The notes beneath the pieces were generated by a model. The model was not told the DNA's origin. It worked only from the letters and a program-made list of their open reading frames with translations, and did no database searches. DNA of 64,000 nt, from positions 124,001 to 188,000 of the forward strand of contig NW_027490096.1 in NCBI RefSeq assembly GCF_050948175.1. The letters run 5' to 3'. Source of the DNA: Xylocopa sonorina. Lineage: Eukaryota; Arthropoda; Insecta; Hymenoptera; Apidae. Both the position numbers and the translations under genes were made by a program. The first letter of the stretch is position 1, and each line of letters begins with the position of its first letter. Below are positions 40,901 through 50,939 of the stretch, piece after piece.

Positions 40901-41820
40901 ATACGTAGACATCTGCAAACGCTATTTCCTAGCAAGGAAGTGTCGCATTTACATTCATTTGAAGTGTATGCGAGGTATAGATGACACTCCACAATGAATA
41001 TTATACCTTATCATGAAGCATATAAATGAGCAACGATTTCGCGTTTTAAGAAGCATTAGTACTCTATTGCTACTATACTTAGATATCTGCAAACGCTAAT
41101 TTCTAGCAAGGAAGTGTCGCATTTACATTCATTTGAAGTGTATGCGAGGCATACATGACACTCCACAATGAATTTTATATCTTACCATGAAACATAGAAA
41201 TGAGATTCGATATCGCGATGTAAGAAGCATTAGAACTCGATTGCTACGATACGTAAACATCTGCCAACGCTATTTCCAAGCAAGGAAGTGTCGCACTTAC
41301 ATTCTTTTGAAGCGAATACGAGGTATACATAACAGTGCACAATGAATATTGTATCTTATCATGAAACATAGGAATGAGATGCGATATCGCGATTTAAGAA
41401 GCATTAGAACTCAGTTGCTACGATACGTAGACACCTGCAAACGCTATTTCGTAGCATGGAAGTGTCGCAAATACATTCTTTTGAGTTGAATACGAGGTAA
41501 ACATGACACATCGCAATGAATAATATATCTTATCATGAAGCATAGAAATGAGATGCGATATGGCGATTTAAAAAGCATCAGATATCTATTGCTACGACAC
41601 GTAGACATCCTCAAACGCTACTTAATAGCAAGGAAGTGCCGCATTTACATTCTTTTGGTGTGAATACGAGGTATGCATAACACAACCGCAATGAATATTC
41701 TACCTTATCACGAGACATTGAAATGAAATGCGATATTGCGATTTAAGAAGCATTAGAACACCATTGCTTCTATACGGAGACATCTGCAAACGCTATTTCC
41801 TAGCAAGGAAGTGTCGCATT

Positions 41821-42050
41821 TACATTCTTTTGAAGTGAATACGAGGTATGCATGTCACTTCGCAATGAATATTATATCTTATCATGAAACACAGAAATGA
41901 GATGCGATATCGCGATTTAAGAAGCATTAGAACTCTATTGCTTCGATACGTAGACATCTGGTATCGTAATTTTCTAGAGAGAAGTGTCGCATTTACATTC
42001 ATTTGAAGTGTATGCGAGATATACATGACATTTCGCAATGAATATTATAT
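41821..42050 (+). repeat. Local duplication (partner 49144-49373)
   Basis: Monomer pair sharing CATGTCACTTCGC, GAAACACAGAAATGAG and the rare GTAATTTTCTAGAGAGAAG variant of the dyad region. The partner lies on the other side of the piggyBac-like element, so the two flanks belong to one array. Confidence 0.7.
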
Positions 42051-43368
42051 CTCATCATGAAACATAGAAACGAGGTGCGACATCTCGTTTTAAGAAGCAT
42101 TAGAACTCAATTGCTTCGATACCTGGACATCTGCAAACGCTATTTCCTAGCAAGGAAGTGTCGCATTTACATCCATTTGAAGTGTAGACGAGGAATACAT
42201 AACACTTCCCAATGAATATTATATCTTATCACGGAACATAGAAAAGATCTGCGATAGCGCGATTTAAGAAGCATTAGAACACTATTTCTTCGATACGTAG
42301 ACATCTGCCAACGCTAGTTCCTAGCAAGGAGGTGTCGCATTTACATTCATTTGAACTGTAGACGAGGAATACATAACACTTCGTAATGAATATTATATCT
42401 TGTCATGAAACATAGAAATGAGATGCGATATCGTGATTTAAGAAGCATAAAACTCTATTTCTTGGATACGTAGATATCTGCAAACGCTATTTCCTAGCAA
42501 GGAAGTGTCGCATTTACATTCTTTTGAAGTGAATCCGAGGTATACACGACACTTCGCAATGAATATTATATCTTATCATGAAACATAGAAATGAGATGCG
42601 ATATCTCGTTTTAAGAAGCATTAGAACTCTACTGCTTCTATACGTAGACATCTGCAAACGCTATTTCCTAGCAAGGATGTGCCACATTTACATTCATTTG
42701 ATGTGAACACGAGGTATACATGACACTTCGCAATGAATATTATATCTTATCATGAAACATAGAAATGAGTTGCGATATCGCGTTATAAGAAGCTTTAGCA
42801 CAAAATTGCTATGATATATAGTCGTCTGCAGACGCTATTTCCTAGCAAGGAAGTGTCACATTTACATTCATTTGATGTGTATACGAGGTATACATAACAC
42901 TGCACGATGTATATTATATCTTATCATGAAACATAGAAGTGAAATGCGATATTGCGATTTCAGAAGCATTTGAACCATATTGCTTCGATACGTAAACATC
43001 TGGAAACGCATTTCCTAGCAAGGATGTGTAGCATTTACACTCTTTTAAAGTGTAGACGATGTGTCCATAACACATCGCAATTAATATTATATCTTATAAT
43101 GAAACATTGAAATGGGTTGCTGTATCCCGTTTTATGAAGCATGAGAACTCTATTGCTTCGATACGTAGACATCTGGAAACGCTATTTCTTAGCAAGCAAG
43201 TGTGACATTTACATTCCTTTGACGTGCAGACGAGATATACATAACACTTCGCAATGAATATTGTATCCGATCATGAAACATATAAACGAGATTAGATATC
43301 GCGTTTTAAGAGGCATTAGAGCTCTATTGCTTCGATACGTGGAAATCTGGAAACGCTATTTCCTAGCA

Positions 43369-43462
43369 AGGAAGTGTAATATTTACAATCTTTTTAAGTG
43401 CAGACGAGGTATTCGAGGAAGTGTGGTATTTACAATCTTTTGTACTGCAGACGATGTATACA
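43369..43462 (+). repeat. 47-bp internal tandem duplication within a monomer
   Basis: AGGAAGTGTAATATTTACAATC at 43369 and AGGAAGTGTGGTATTTACAATC at 43416 start two 47-bp copies, each running to GCAGACGA. This breaks the 174-bp rhythm and lengthens the monomer to about 220 bp. Confidence 0.8.
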
Positions 43463-43600
43463 TAACACTTCGCAATGAATATTATGTCATGTCACAAAAC
43501 ATAGAAAGGGGATGGGATATCGCGTTTTAAGAAGCATTAGAACTCTCTTGCTTCGATACGTAGACATCTGGAAACGCTGTTTCTTAGCGAGGAAGTCTGA

Positions 43601-43990
43601 CATTTACATTCTTTTGAAGTGCAGACGAGGTATACATAACACTTCGCAATGAAATTTGTATTTTATCATGAAACATAGAAGAGAGATGCGATATCTGCGA
43701 TTTAAGAAGCACTAGGACTCTATTGCTTCGATACTTAGACATGTGGAAACGCATTTCCTAGCAAGGAAGTGTGGCATTTACATTCTTGCGAAGTGTAGAC
43801 GATGTGTACATAACACTTCGCAATGAATACTATATCTAATCATGAAACATAGAAATGAATAGCGATATCGCGTTCTAAGAAGCATTAGAACACTATTGCT
43901 TCGATACGTAGATTTCTGGAAACGCTACTTCCTAGCAAGGAAGTGTCTCATTTTCGTTCTTTTGAAGTGTATGCGAGATATACATGACAC
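43601..43990 (+). repeat. Duplication (partner 50009-50398)
   Basis: Two monomers match 50009-50398 at offset 6,408 bp. Shared oddities are GAAATTTGTAT, GATATCTGCGATTTAAG, GGACTCTATTGC, CTTAGACATGTGGAAACGC and ATAGCGATATCGCG. The TTAA element sits between the copies. Confidence 0.85.
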
Positions 43991-44048
43991 TACGCGATGA
44001 ATATTATATCTAAACATGAAACATAGAAATGAGATGCGATATCGCGTT

Positions 44049-44052
44049 TTAA
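44049..44052. other. TTAA target duplication, left
   Basis: The monomer word GCGTTTTAA stops at 44052 and resumes as TTAAGAAGCAC at 46283. Removing the insertion and one TTAA restores the usual GCGTTTTAAGAAGCA. Confidence 0.95.
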
Positions 44053-44067
44053 CACATTGCGGACGGG
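44053..44067 (+). repeat. Left terminal inverted repeat
   Basis: CACATTGCGGACGGG, directly after TTAA. It pairs with 46268-46282 with one mismatch at position 8 (C against A). Confidence 0.9.
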
Positions 44068-44133
44068 TGACGAGTTATCTCGTTTTTAGAAAACTAAACG
44101 TTGCGAACGGGTCACGATATATCTCGTTTTCAC
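44057..44133 (+). repeat. Subterminal direct repeat of the piggyBac-like element
   Basis: TTGCGGACGGGTGACGAG at 44057 and TTGCGAACGGGTCACGAT at 44101 begin two copies of about 32 bp, 44 bp apart, each continuing to ATCTCGTTTT. The repeat includes most of the terminal inverted repeat, so it may be a second transposase-binding site. Confidence 0.8.
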
Positions 44134-44277
44134 GTTTTTTTTTATTCAGTCGGCAACTGAGCAAGGAGCTGCAAATGTTTCTGTTACGTTACGATGGTAT
44201 CGAATTCTCTCGCATTCCGAAACCAAAGTGAAACAACTGAATCATTCCTTAAATTTAAGAAAAAACAGTCATTATTG
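44134..44277. other. Left interior of the piggyBac-like element
   Basis: 144 bp between the subterminal repeats and the nested LTR. It contains an ATG at 44174 followed by 18 codons to a stop at 44229-44231, possibly a remnant of a lost transposase start, though too short to recognise. Otherwise I see nothing definable. Confidence 0.4.
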
Positions 44278-44278
44278 T

Positions 44279-44569
44279 GTAACGTCCGCCGAACATCGCG
44301 GTACCTCCTTCACCGCCCGGCAGAGCCACACGCATCGCCTGTCGCCACCACAAAGACGAGCTTACCGAGTATACGATCGCCGAGCTAAGGCAGCAACCCC
44401 CGCAACCAGGAGTTGGGCCACACGACCGCGCTACGACGCGTGCCTTCCAGACAGCTGGTGCACGACCGAACCACAGCCTCCGCACGAGGACCATTCCACG
44501 TATCAGGAAGGGTCGCCCGCCGTTACGCTCCCGTACCCATACTTTGCATACCATTATAATTATAATTAA
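44279..44569 (+). pseudogene. Open frame entering LTR copy 2 (possible C-terminal tail)
   Basis: The frame is open from base 2 of the LTR and stops at base 292. It also happens to be open upstream into the host element as far as 44228, which is chance. It starts Val-Thr-Ser like the matching frame in copy 1 and ends after Thr-Leu-Pro-Tyr-Pro and a run of aromatic and Asn residues. It is rich in Arg, Pro, Ser and Thr, with no known domain. The shared frame, start and ending motif in two diverged copies is the reason for listing it. Confidence 0.35.
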
Positions 44570-45325
44570 GCGAATCCTAGAACTTAAGCACACGACACTC
44601 CATGTACGCACACTACACAACACACACAACCTAGCATAAGGCGTTTCATGTGTTATTCTAATTTTTAAGATCATAATTAATCGTAATAATAAGTAAGCGA
44701 AGCGCCCGACGCGCGCGGCTCACGCCGAACGCGCGCGCCCTACCACGACCGTCCACCCCACTCCGTGGGCCGAGCGTCCGCCCCACTCTGGGGACCTGCG
44801 ACTCGCGCGCCCCGCGATCCGAGGAGGTCGCGGGCCCGCGAGCTGATAGTCAATACGAGTCATCCGCTCCAAGCGAGCGTACCTCCCTCAAATCCAATCT
44901 CTAGTTCGAGCCATTCGCTCCAAGCGAGCACTCCTTTATCATAATCCAATCTTACTATTTCAACTTAAACTCTAATTCAATTCAAGTCCTTATTCTAAAC
45001 TCTAATTACCGTATCCTAGTACTTAGTCAACTTTAGCATAGGGAAGTATCAGTGTAAGCTTAGTTTTATTTAGAATATACTTTATTTCTACCAGTACTAC
45101 AATTCTCATCATTCTAAATATTCCTTGCCTTATTATTATTATAAATTCATTCATTGCGAAGTCTTCCACGAGTTCACGCGTCTTCAAGAACATTCACAAG
45201 CTCCGAACTTTAGTCAAACTTGGTAATCGGACAGTTATAGCCGACCGCCGCTTAGCTGCATCGACCCACAGCGAGGCTAGAGCAAGGACACTCGTCGATT
45301 TTCCATATTTCTGGACCGGTAAACT
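44570..45325 (+). other. Non-coding middle of LTR copy 2
   Basis: An AT-rich stretch with CACAACACACACAAC (about 44615), a GC-rich stretch of CGCGCG-type words (44700-44840), two copies of ATTCGCTCCAAGCGAGC-like sequence (44863 and 44919), then AT-rich sequence to 45165. GACCGCCGCTTA at 45243-45254 is a second copy of the dyad half seen at 45332. No supportable gene or confident promoter. Confidence 0.5.
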
Positions 45326-45343
45326 AGAGCGGACCGACGCTTA
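45326..45343 (+). other. Conserved dyad upstream of the LTR open frame, copy 2
   Basis: AGAGCGGACCGACGCTTA differs by one base from the sense 18-mer of LTR copy 1 (16397-16414). The stem AGCG/CGCT is retained around a larger loop. It lies 37 bp before the ATG at 45380. Confidence 0.4.
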
Positions 45344-45379
45344 GTGGACCCGTATCTGGATTTTTGGAAACCGACTCGA

Positions 45380-45694
45380 ATGCGTCATTCCGGTACAACT
45401 AAACGAACTCGTCGCGCGGGAAGGAAGAACTTCTTGCGTTCATTTGTGCGCGGATACGTTGGTACAGCCGTGTGCATATACCACTGCAACGTCTCATTTT
45501 CCGCCGCACGCCGATCGAACAGCCGTCCCGCACAGCCGCATCCATCGCCGATCCGCTTGACCGAGCCGATCCATCCCCGAGGTCAGCCCACCTGGGTACT
45601 CGTCCCGCTGACAATCACGCCTCACCGACCGTACGCAGGGATTATACCTGAGGGCGATCCGTGCCGACGACGATACCTGCAACAAGGGTACTAA
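45380..45694 (+). CDS. LTR-internal open frame with conserved basic peptide, copy 2
   Basis: The start at ATG 45380 is chosen because TRRAGRKNFLRS and VRGYVG then fall at residues 10-28 (45407-45463), exactly as in copy 1; upstream codons are open to 45344 but without ATG. The downstream part is Pro/Arg-rich and no longer aligns with copy 1. The frame stops at 45692-45694, 27 bp before the splice-donor-like site, whereas another frame is open across the donor, so a frameshift in this copy is likely. Function unknown. The conserved peptide in two diverged LTRs argues for past coding selection, but two sequences cannot prove it. Confidence 0.42.
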   Translation: MRHSGTTKRTRRAGRKNFLRSFVRGYVGTAVCIYHCNVSFSAARRSNSRPAQPHPSPIRLTEPIHPRGQPTWVLVPLTITPHRPYAGIIPEGDPCRRRYLQQGY

Positions 45695-45721
45695 ATATTA
45701 GCAGCTGTCAAGGCATCAAAG

Positions 45722-45723
45722 GT
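45722..45723 (+). promoter_or_regulatory. Splice-donor-like site in LTR copy 2
   Basis: ATCAAAG/GTAAGGTC is a strong match to the 5' splice-site consensus, 156 bp before the LTR end and homologous in position to the site in LTR copy 1. Confidence 0.45.
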
Positions 45724-45877
45724 AAGGTCATATTTTCTTATCCGCGTTCGTGCCTTTTGATACGTGTTTCGCGAGCCAGAAAGAACCCGGTCTTCGTCGC
45801 AATTCCGCGAGCCGAACCGTTCGAGGCTGCGTGTCGCTCCCGGTAAACGATAAGTTTTCACGACCCGTGACGTGACA

Positions 45878-46267
45878 ATAGCCATTGCCGGCTGATCTGT
45901 GCGGATCGTCGTACGTATCGTATCTTATAAAGTGTTTCATTGATCTGCATTTTAGAATTTCAAACTTCGTGTTTTAAAATTGGAAGGTAACAGTTTTTTG
46001 AGTACTATCTATATTTTCAATCAACCTGTTACTGATACTTGATAACAAAAATTTATTTTATGAATTAGCCCTCTATAAAAGCAGCGAAATGACGCATAGA
46101 TGTAATGAAAACAGATATACAGATATATGAACTATATGTATACAATTATTTATAAATACTAAATGCAAATTATGTAAAATGCGTATGCACTTCCTGTCAC
46201 ATGCCAAGCATGTTTTTCGAGCGTTCGAAAATCTGCGATCCGTGAGGGCGTCTTGAACGCGCAGCGC
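45878..46267. other. Right interior of the piggyBac-like element
   Basis: About 390 bp, mostly AT-rich, with no supportable gene. Near the end two hairpins stand close together: CATGC-CAA-GCATG (46200-46212) and TTTTCGA-GCGT-TCGAAAA (46214-46231). Together with the GC-rich last 50 bp they probably form the subterminal transposase-recognition region. That role is inference. Confidence 0.5.
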
Positions 46268-46282
46268 CCCGTCCTCAATGTG
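46268..46282 (-). repeat. Right terminal inverted repeat
   Basis: CCCGTCCTCAATGTG, the inverted partner of 44053-44067 with one mismatch, directly followed by TTAA. Confidence 0.9.
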
Positions 46283-46286
46283 TTAA
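46283..46286. other. TTAA target duplication, right
   Basis: Second TTAA; the satellite monomer resumes in phase (GAAGCACTAGAACTC). Confidence 0.95.
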
Positions 46287-49143
46287 GAAGCACTAGAACT
46301 CTATTGCCTCGATAAGTACACATCTGCAAACGCTATATCCTAGCAAGGAAGTGTCGCATTTACATTCATTTGAAGTGTATACGAGGTATACATGACACTT
46401 CGCAATGAATATTGTACCTTATCATGAAACATAGAAATAAGATGCGATATCGCGTTTTGAGAAGCATTAGAACTCTATTGCTACGATACGTAAACATCTG
46501 CAAACGTTATTTCCTAGCAAGGAAGTGTCGCATTTACATTCTTTTCAAGTGAATACGAGGTATACATGACACTTCGCAATGAATATTATATCTCATCATG
46601 ACACATAGGGATGAGATGCGATATCGCGTTTTAAGAAGTATTAGAACTCTATTGCTTCGATACGTAGACATCTGGAAACGTAATTTCCTAGAAAGGAAGT
46701 GTCGCATTTACATTCATTTGAAGTGAATACGAGGTATATATACCCCTTCGCAATGAATATTACATCTTATCATTAAACATAGAAATTAGATGCGATATCG
46801 CGTTTTGAGAAGCATTAGAACACTATCGCTTCGATACGTAGACATCTGCGAACGCTATTTCCTACCAAGGAAGTATAGCATTTACATTCAATTGAAGTGT
46901 ATGCGAGGTATACGTGACACTTCGCAATAAATATCATATCTTATCATGAAACATAGGAATGAGATGAGATATCGTGTTCTAAGAAGCGATAGAACTCTGT
47001 TGCTACGATACGTAGCCATCAGCAAACGCTATTTAATAGGAAGGGAGTGTCGCATTTACATTCTTTTGAAGTGAATACGAGGTATGCATAACACTCCACA
47101 ATGAATAGTATATCTTATCATGAAACATAGAAATGAGATTCGATATCGCTATTTAAGGAGCAATAGATCTCTATTGCTTCAATACGTAGACATCTGCCAA
47201 CGCTATTTCCTAGCAAGGAAGTATCGCATTTACATTCATTTGAAGTGTATGCGAGGTATAAATATAACTTCACAATGAATATTATATGTTATCATCAAAC
47301 ATAGAAATGAGATGCGTTATGGCGATTTAAGAAGCATTAGAACTCTATTGCTTCGATACGTAGACATCTGCCAACGCTATTTCCTAGCAAGGAAGTGTCG
47401 CATTTACATTCATTTGAAGTGTATGCGAGGTATACAAGACATTTCGCAATGAATATAACATCTTACCATGAAACATATAAATGAGATGCGATATCGCGTT
47501 TTGAGAAGCATTAGAACTCCACTGCTTCGATACGTAGATATCTGCAAACGCTACTTCCTAGCAAGGAAGTGTCGCACTTACATTCATTTAATGTGTATCC
47601 GAGATATGCATGACACTTCGCAATGAATATTATATCTCATCATGAAACATAGAAATGAGATGGGATATCGCGTTTTGAGAAGCGTTAGAACTCTACTGCT
47701 TCGATACGTAGATATCTGCAAACGCTAACTCCTAGCAAGGAAGTGTCGCATTTACATTCTTTTGAAGTGAATACGAGGTATGCATGTCACTTCGCAATGT
47801 ATATTATACCTTATCATGAAACATAGAAATGAGTGGCGATATCGCGTTTTAAGAAGCATTAGAACTCTAATGCTATGATACGTAGATATCTGCAGACGCT
47901 ATTTCATAGGAAGGAAGTGTCGCATTTACAGTCTTTTGAAGTGAATACGAGGTATACATAACAATCCACAATGAATATTACATCTTATCATGAAAAATAG
48001 AATTGAGATGCATTATCGCGTTTTGAGAAGCATTAGAACTCTAATGCTACGATACGTAGACATCTGCAAACGCTATTTCCTAGCAAGAAAGTGTCACATT
48101 TACATTCACTTGAAGTGTATGCGAGGTATACATGACACATCGCAATGAAAATTATATCTTATCATCAAACATAGAAATGAGATGCGATATCGCGTTTTGA
48201 GAAGCATTAGAGCTCTAATGCTACTATACGCAGGCATCTGCAAGCGCTATTTCCTAGCAAGGTAGTGCCGCATTTACATTCATTTGAAGTGTAGACGTGG
48301 AATACATAACACTTCGTAATGGATATTATATCTTATCATGCAACATAGAAATGAGTGGCGATATCGCGTTTTAAGAAGCATTAGAACTCTATTGCTCCGA
48401 TACGTAGACATCTGGTAACGTAATTTTCTAGAAAGAAGTGTCGCATTTACATTCATTTGAAGTGTGTGCCAGTTATATATGACACTTCGCAATGAATATT
48501 ATATCTTATCATGAAACATGGAAATGATATGCGATATCGCAATTTAAGAAGCTTTAGTACTCTATTGCTTCGATACGTAGACATCTGGAAACGCTATTTC
48601 CTAGCAAGGAAGTGTCGCATTTACGTTCCATTGAAGTGAATACGAGTTACACATGACACTCCGCAATGAATATTATGTCCTATCATAAATCATAGAAATG
48701 AGATGCGATATGGCGTTTTAAGAAGCATTAGAACTCTATTGCTTCGATACGTAGATATATACAGACGCTATTTCCTAGCAAGGATGTGCCGCATTTACAT
48801 TCACTTGAAGTGTATGCGAGGTATACATGACACTTCGCAATGAATATTACATCTTATCATGGTATATAGGAATGAGATGCGATATCTCTTTTTAAGAAGC
48901 ATTAGAACCCTATTGCTTCGATATGTAGACATCTGCAAACGCTATTTCATAGCAAGGAAGTGTTGCATTTACATTCATATTAAGTGTATGCGAGGTATAC
49001 ATGACACTTCGAAATGAATATTATATCTTATCATGAATCATAGAAATAAGATGCGATATCGCGTTTTGAGAAGCATTAGATCTCTATTGCATCGATACGT
49101 AGACATTTGCAAACGCTACTTCCTAGCAAGGAAGTGTCGCATT

Positions 49144-49373
49144 TACATTCTTTTGAAGTGAATACGAGGTATCCATGTCACTTCGCAATGAATATTATAT
49201 CTTATCATGAAACACAGAAATGAGATGCGATATCGCGATTTAAGAAGCATTAGAACTCTATTGCTTCGATACGAAGACATCTGGTAACGTAATTTTCTAG
49301 AGAGAAGTGTCGCATTTACATTCATTTGAAGTGTGTGCCAGGTATACATGACACTTCGCAATGAATATTATAT
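49144..49373 (+). repeat. Local duplication (partner 41821-42050)
   Basis: Second copy of the monomer pair carrying GTAATTTTCTAGAGAGAAG. A further related monomer lies at about 48350-48480. Confidence 0.7.
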
Positions 49374-50008
49374 ATTATCATGAAACATGGAAATGATATG
49401 CGATATCGCGATTTAAGAAGCTTTAGTACTCTATTGCTTCGATACGTAGACATCTGGAAACGTAATTTCCTAGAAAGGAAGTGTCGCATTTACATTCTTT
49501 TGAAGTGAATAGGAGGTATGCATAACACTCCACAATGAATATTATATCTTATCATGAAACATAGAAATGAGATGCGATATGACGATTTAAGAAGCAGTAG
49601 ATCTCTGTTGCTTCGATACGTAGACATCTGCCAACGTTATTTCCTAGCAAGGAAGTGTCGCATCTACATTCATTTGAAGTGTATGCGAGGTAGACGAGAC
49701 ACTTCGCAATGAATATTATATCTTATCATGAAACAAAGAAATGAGATGCGATATCGCGATTTAAGAAGCATTTGGACTCTATTGCTTCGATACGTAGCCA
49801 TCTGCAAACGCTATTTCCCAGCAAGGAAGTGTCGCATTTACATTCGTTTGAAGTGTAGACGAGGTATACATAACACTTCGCAATGAACATTATACGTTAT
49901 CATGAAACATAGTATTGAGATGCGATACCACGTTAAAAGAAGCATTAGAAATCTACTGTTTCGATACGTAGACATCTGGAAGCGCTATTTCCTAGCGAGG
50001 AAGGGTGA

Positions 50009-50398
50009 CATTTACATTCTTTTGAAGTGCAGACGAGGTATACATAACAATTCGCAATGAAATTTGTATCTTATCATGAAACATAGAAGAGAGTTGCGAT
50101 ATCTGCGATTTAAGAAGCACTAGGACTCTATTGCTTCGATACTTAGACATGTGGAAACGCATTTCCTAGCAAGGAAGTGTAGCATTTACATTCTTGAGAA
50201 GTGTAGACGATGTATACATAACACTTCGCAATGAATACTATATCTAATCATGAAACATAGAAATGAATAGCGATATCGCGTCCTAAGAGGCATTAGAAAA
50301 CTATTGCTTCGATACGTAGATTTCTGGAAACGCTAGTTCCTAGCAAGGACGTTTGACATTTACATTCCATTGAATTGTAGAGGAGGTGTACACAACAC
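50009..50398 (+). repeat. Duplication (partner 43601-43990)
   Basis: Second copy of the two-monomer block with GATATCTGCGATTTAAG, at offset 6,408 bp. Subtracting the 2,234-bp TTAA insertion leaves 4,174 bp, about 24 monomers. Confidence 0.85.
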
Positions 50399-50839
50399 TC
50401 CGCGATGAATATTATATCTTATCGTGAAACATAGAAATAAGATGCGATATCGCGTTTTAAGAAGCATGATAACTCTATTGCTTCGCTACGTAGACATCTA
50501 GAATCGTTATTCCCTAGCAAGGATGTGTTGTATTTACATTCTTCTGAAGAGCATACGAGGTATACATAACCCTTCGCAATGAAAATTATATCTTATCATG
50601 AAACAAAGAAATGAGATGCGATATCGCGATTTAAGGAGCATTCAAACTCTATTGCTTCGATACTTAGACATCTGCAAACGCTATTTCCTAGCAAGCAAGT
50701 GTCGCATTTACATTCATTTGAATGAATACGAGGTATACATGACACTTCGCAATGAATATTATATCTCATCATGAAACATAGTACTGAGATGCAAAGTTTC
50801 GTTTTAAGAAGCACTAGAACCCTATTGTTTCTATACGTA

Positions 50840-50939
50840 GGCATCTGGAAACGCTATTTCCTAGCAAGGAAGTGTCGCATTTACATTCTTTTGAAGTGAA
50901 TCCGAGGTATACATAACACTACTATTGTTTCGATACGTA
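50840..50939 (+). repeat. Truncated 100-bp monomer
   Basis: Successive landmarks at 50840 and 50940 are only 100 bp apart. The join reads CATAACACTACTATTGTTTCG, so about 74 bp from the AATGAATATT region through the GCGATATCGC palindrome are missing. The downstream part resumes in normal order. Confidence 0.8.

Larger units (their letters stand above)
17382..44052 (+). repeat. 174-bp satellite array, middle segment
   Basis: About 153 monomers in the same orientation as the left segment. The part to 31905 belongs to the 8-kb higher-order repeat. From 31.9 to 44 kb monomers are more diverse, with several local duplications. Common subtypes are GAGGAGCGATTTCGCG (about 31.8-38.3 kb), GAGGATCGATTCGCG (about 32.3-38.2 kb), and, in the last 1.5 kb, CATCTGGAAACGC. 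No gene is supported anywhere in the segment. Confidence 0.97.
44278..45877 (+). mobile_element. Solo-LTR-like element, copy 2, nested
   Basis: A 1,600-bp element beginning TGTAACGTCCGCCG and ending CCGTGACGTGACA, in plus orientation. It is a diverged relative of 15817-17377: inverted terminal motif, 3' region (TTTTC...CGTTTA near the end), AT-rich centre, dyad, conserved basic peptide and splice-donor-like site all come in the same order. Candidate target duplications are ATTG (44274-44277) and ATAG (45878-45881), matching in only three of four bases, so either one base has mutated or the ends were shuffled by recombination. No internal region is present. Confidence 0.78.
44053..46282. mobile_element. 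piggyBac-like non-autonomous element with nested LTR
   Basis: A TTAA-flanked 2,230-bp insertion. Terminal inverted repeats are 15 bp with one mismatch: CACATTGCGGACGGG on the left, CACATTGAGGACGGG on the right read inward. TTAA duplication with short inverted repeats is the hallmark of the piggyBac superfamily. Without the nested LTR about 630 bp remain, too short for a transposase, so it is a MITE-like deletion derivative needing an enzyme supplied in trans. Its own ends are rather AT-rich and hold no transposase motif. Orientation cannot be set. Sequence composition is unlike the satellite. Confidence 0.85.

Noticed and set aside
44255..44674. Minus-strand 139-codon frame in LTR copy 2
   Set aside because: It runs antisense to the LTR in GC-rich sequence, crosses out of the LTR, and has no match in copy 1.
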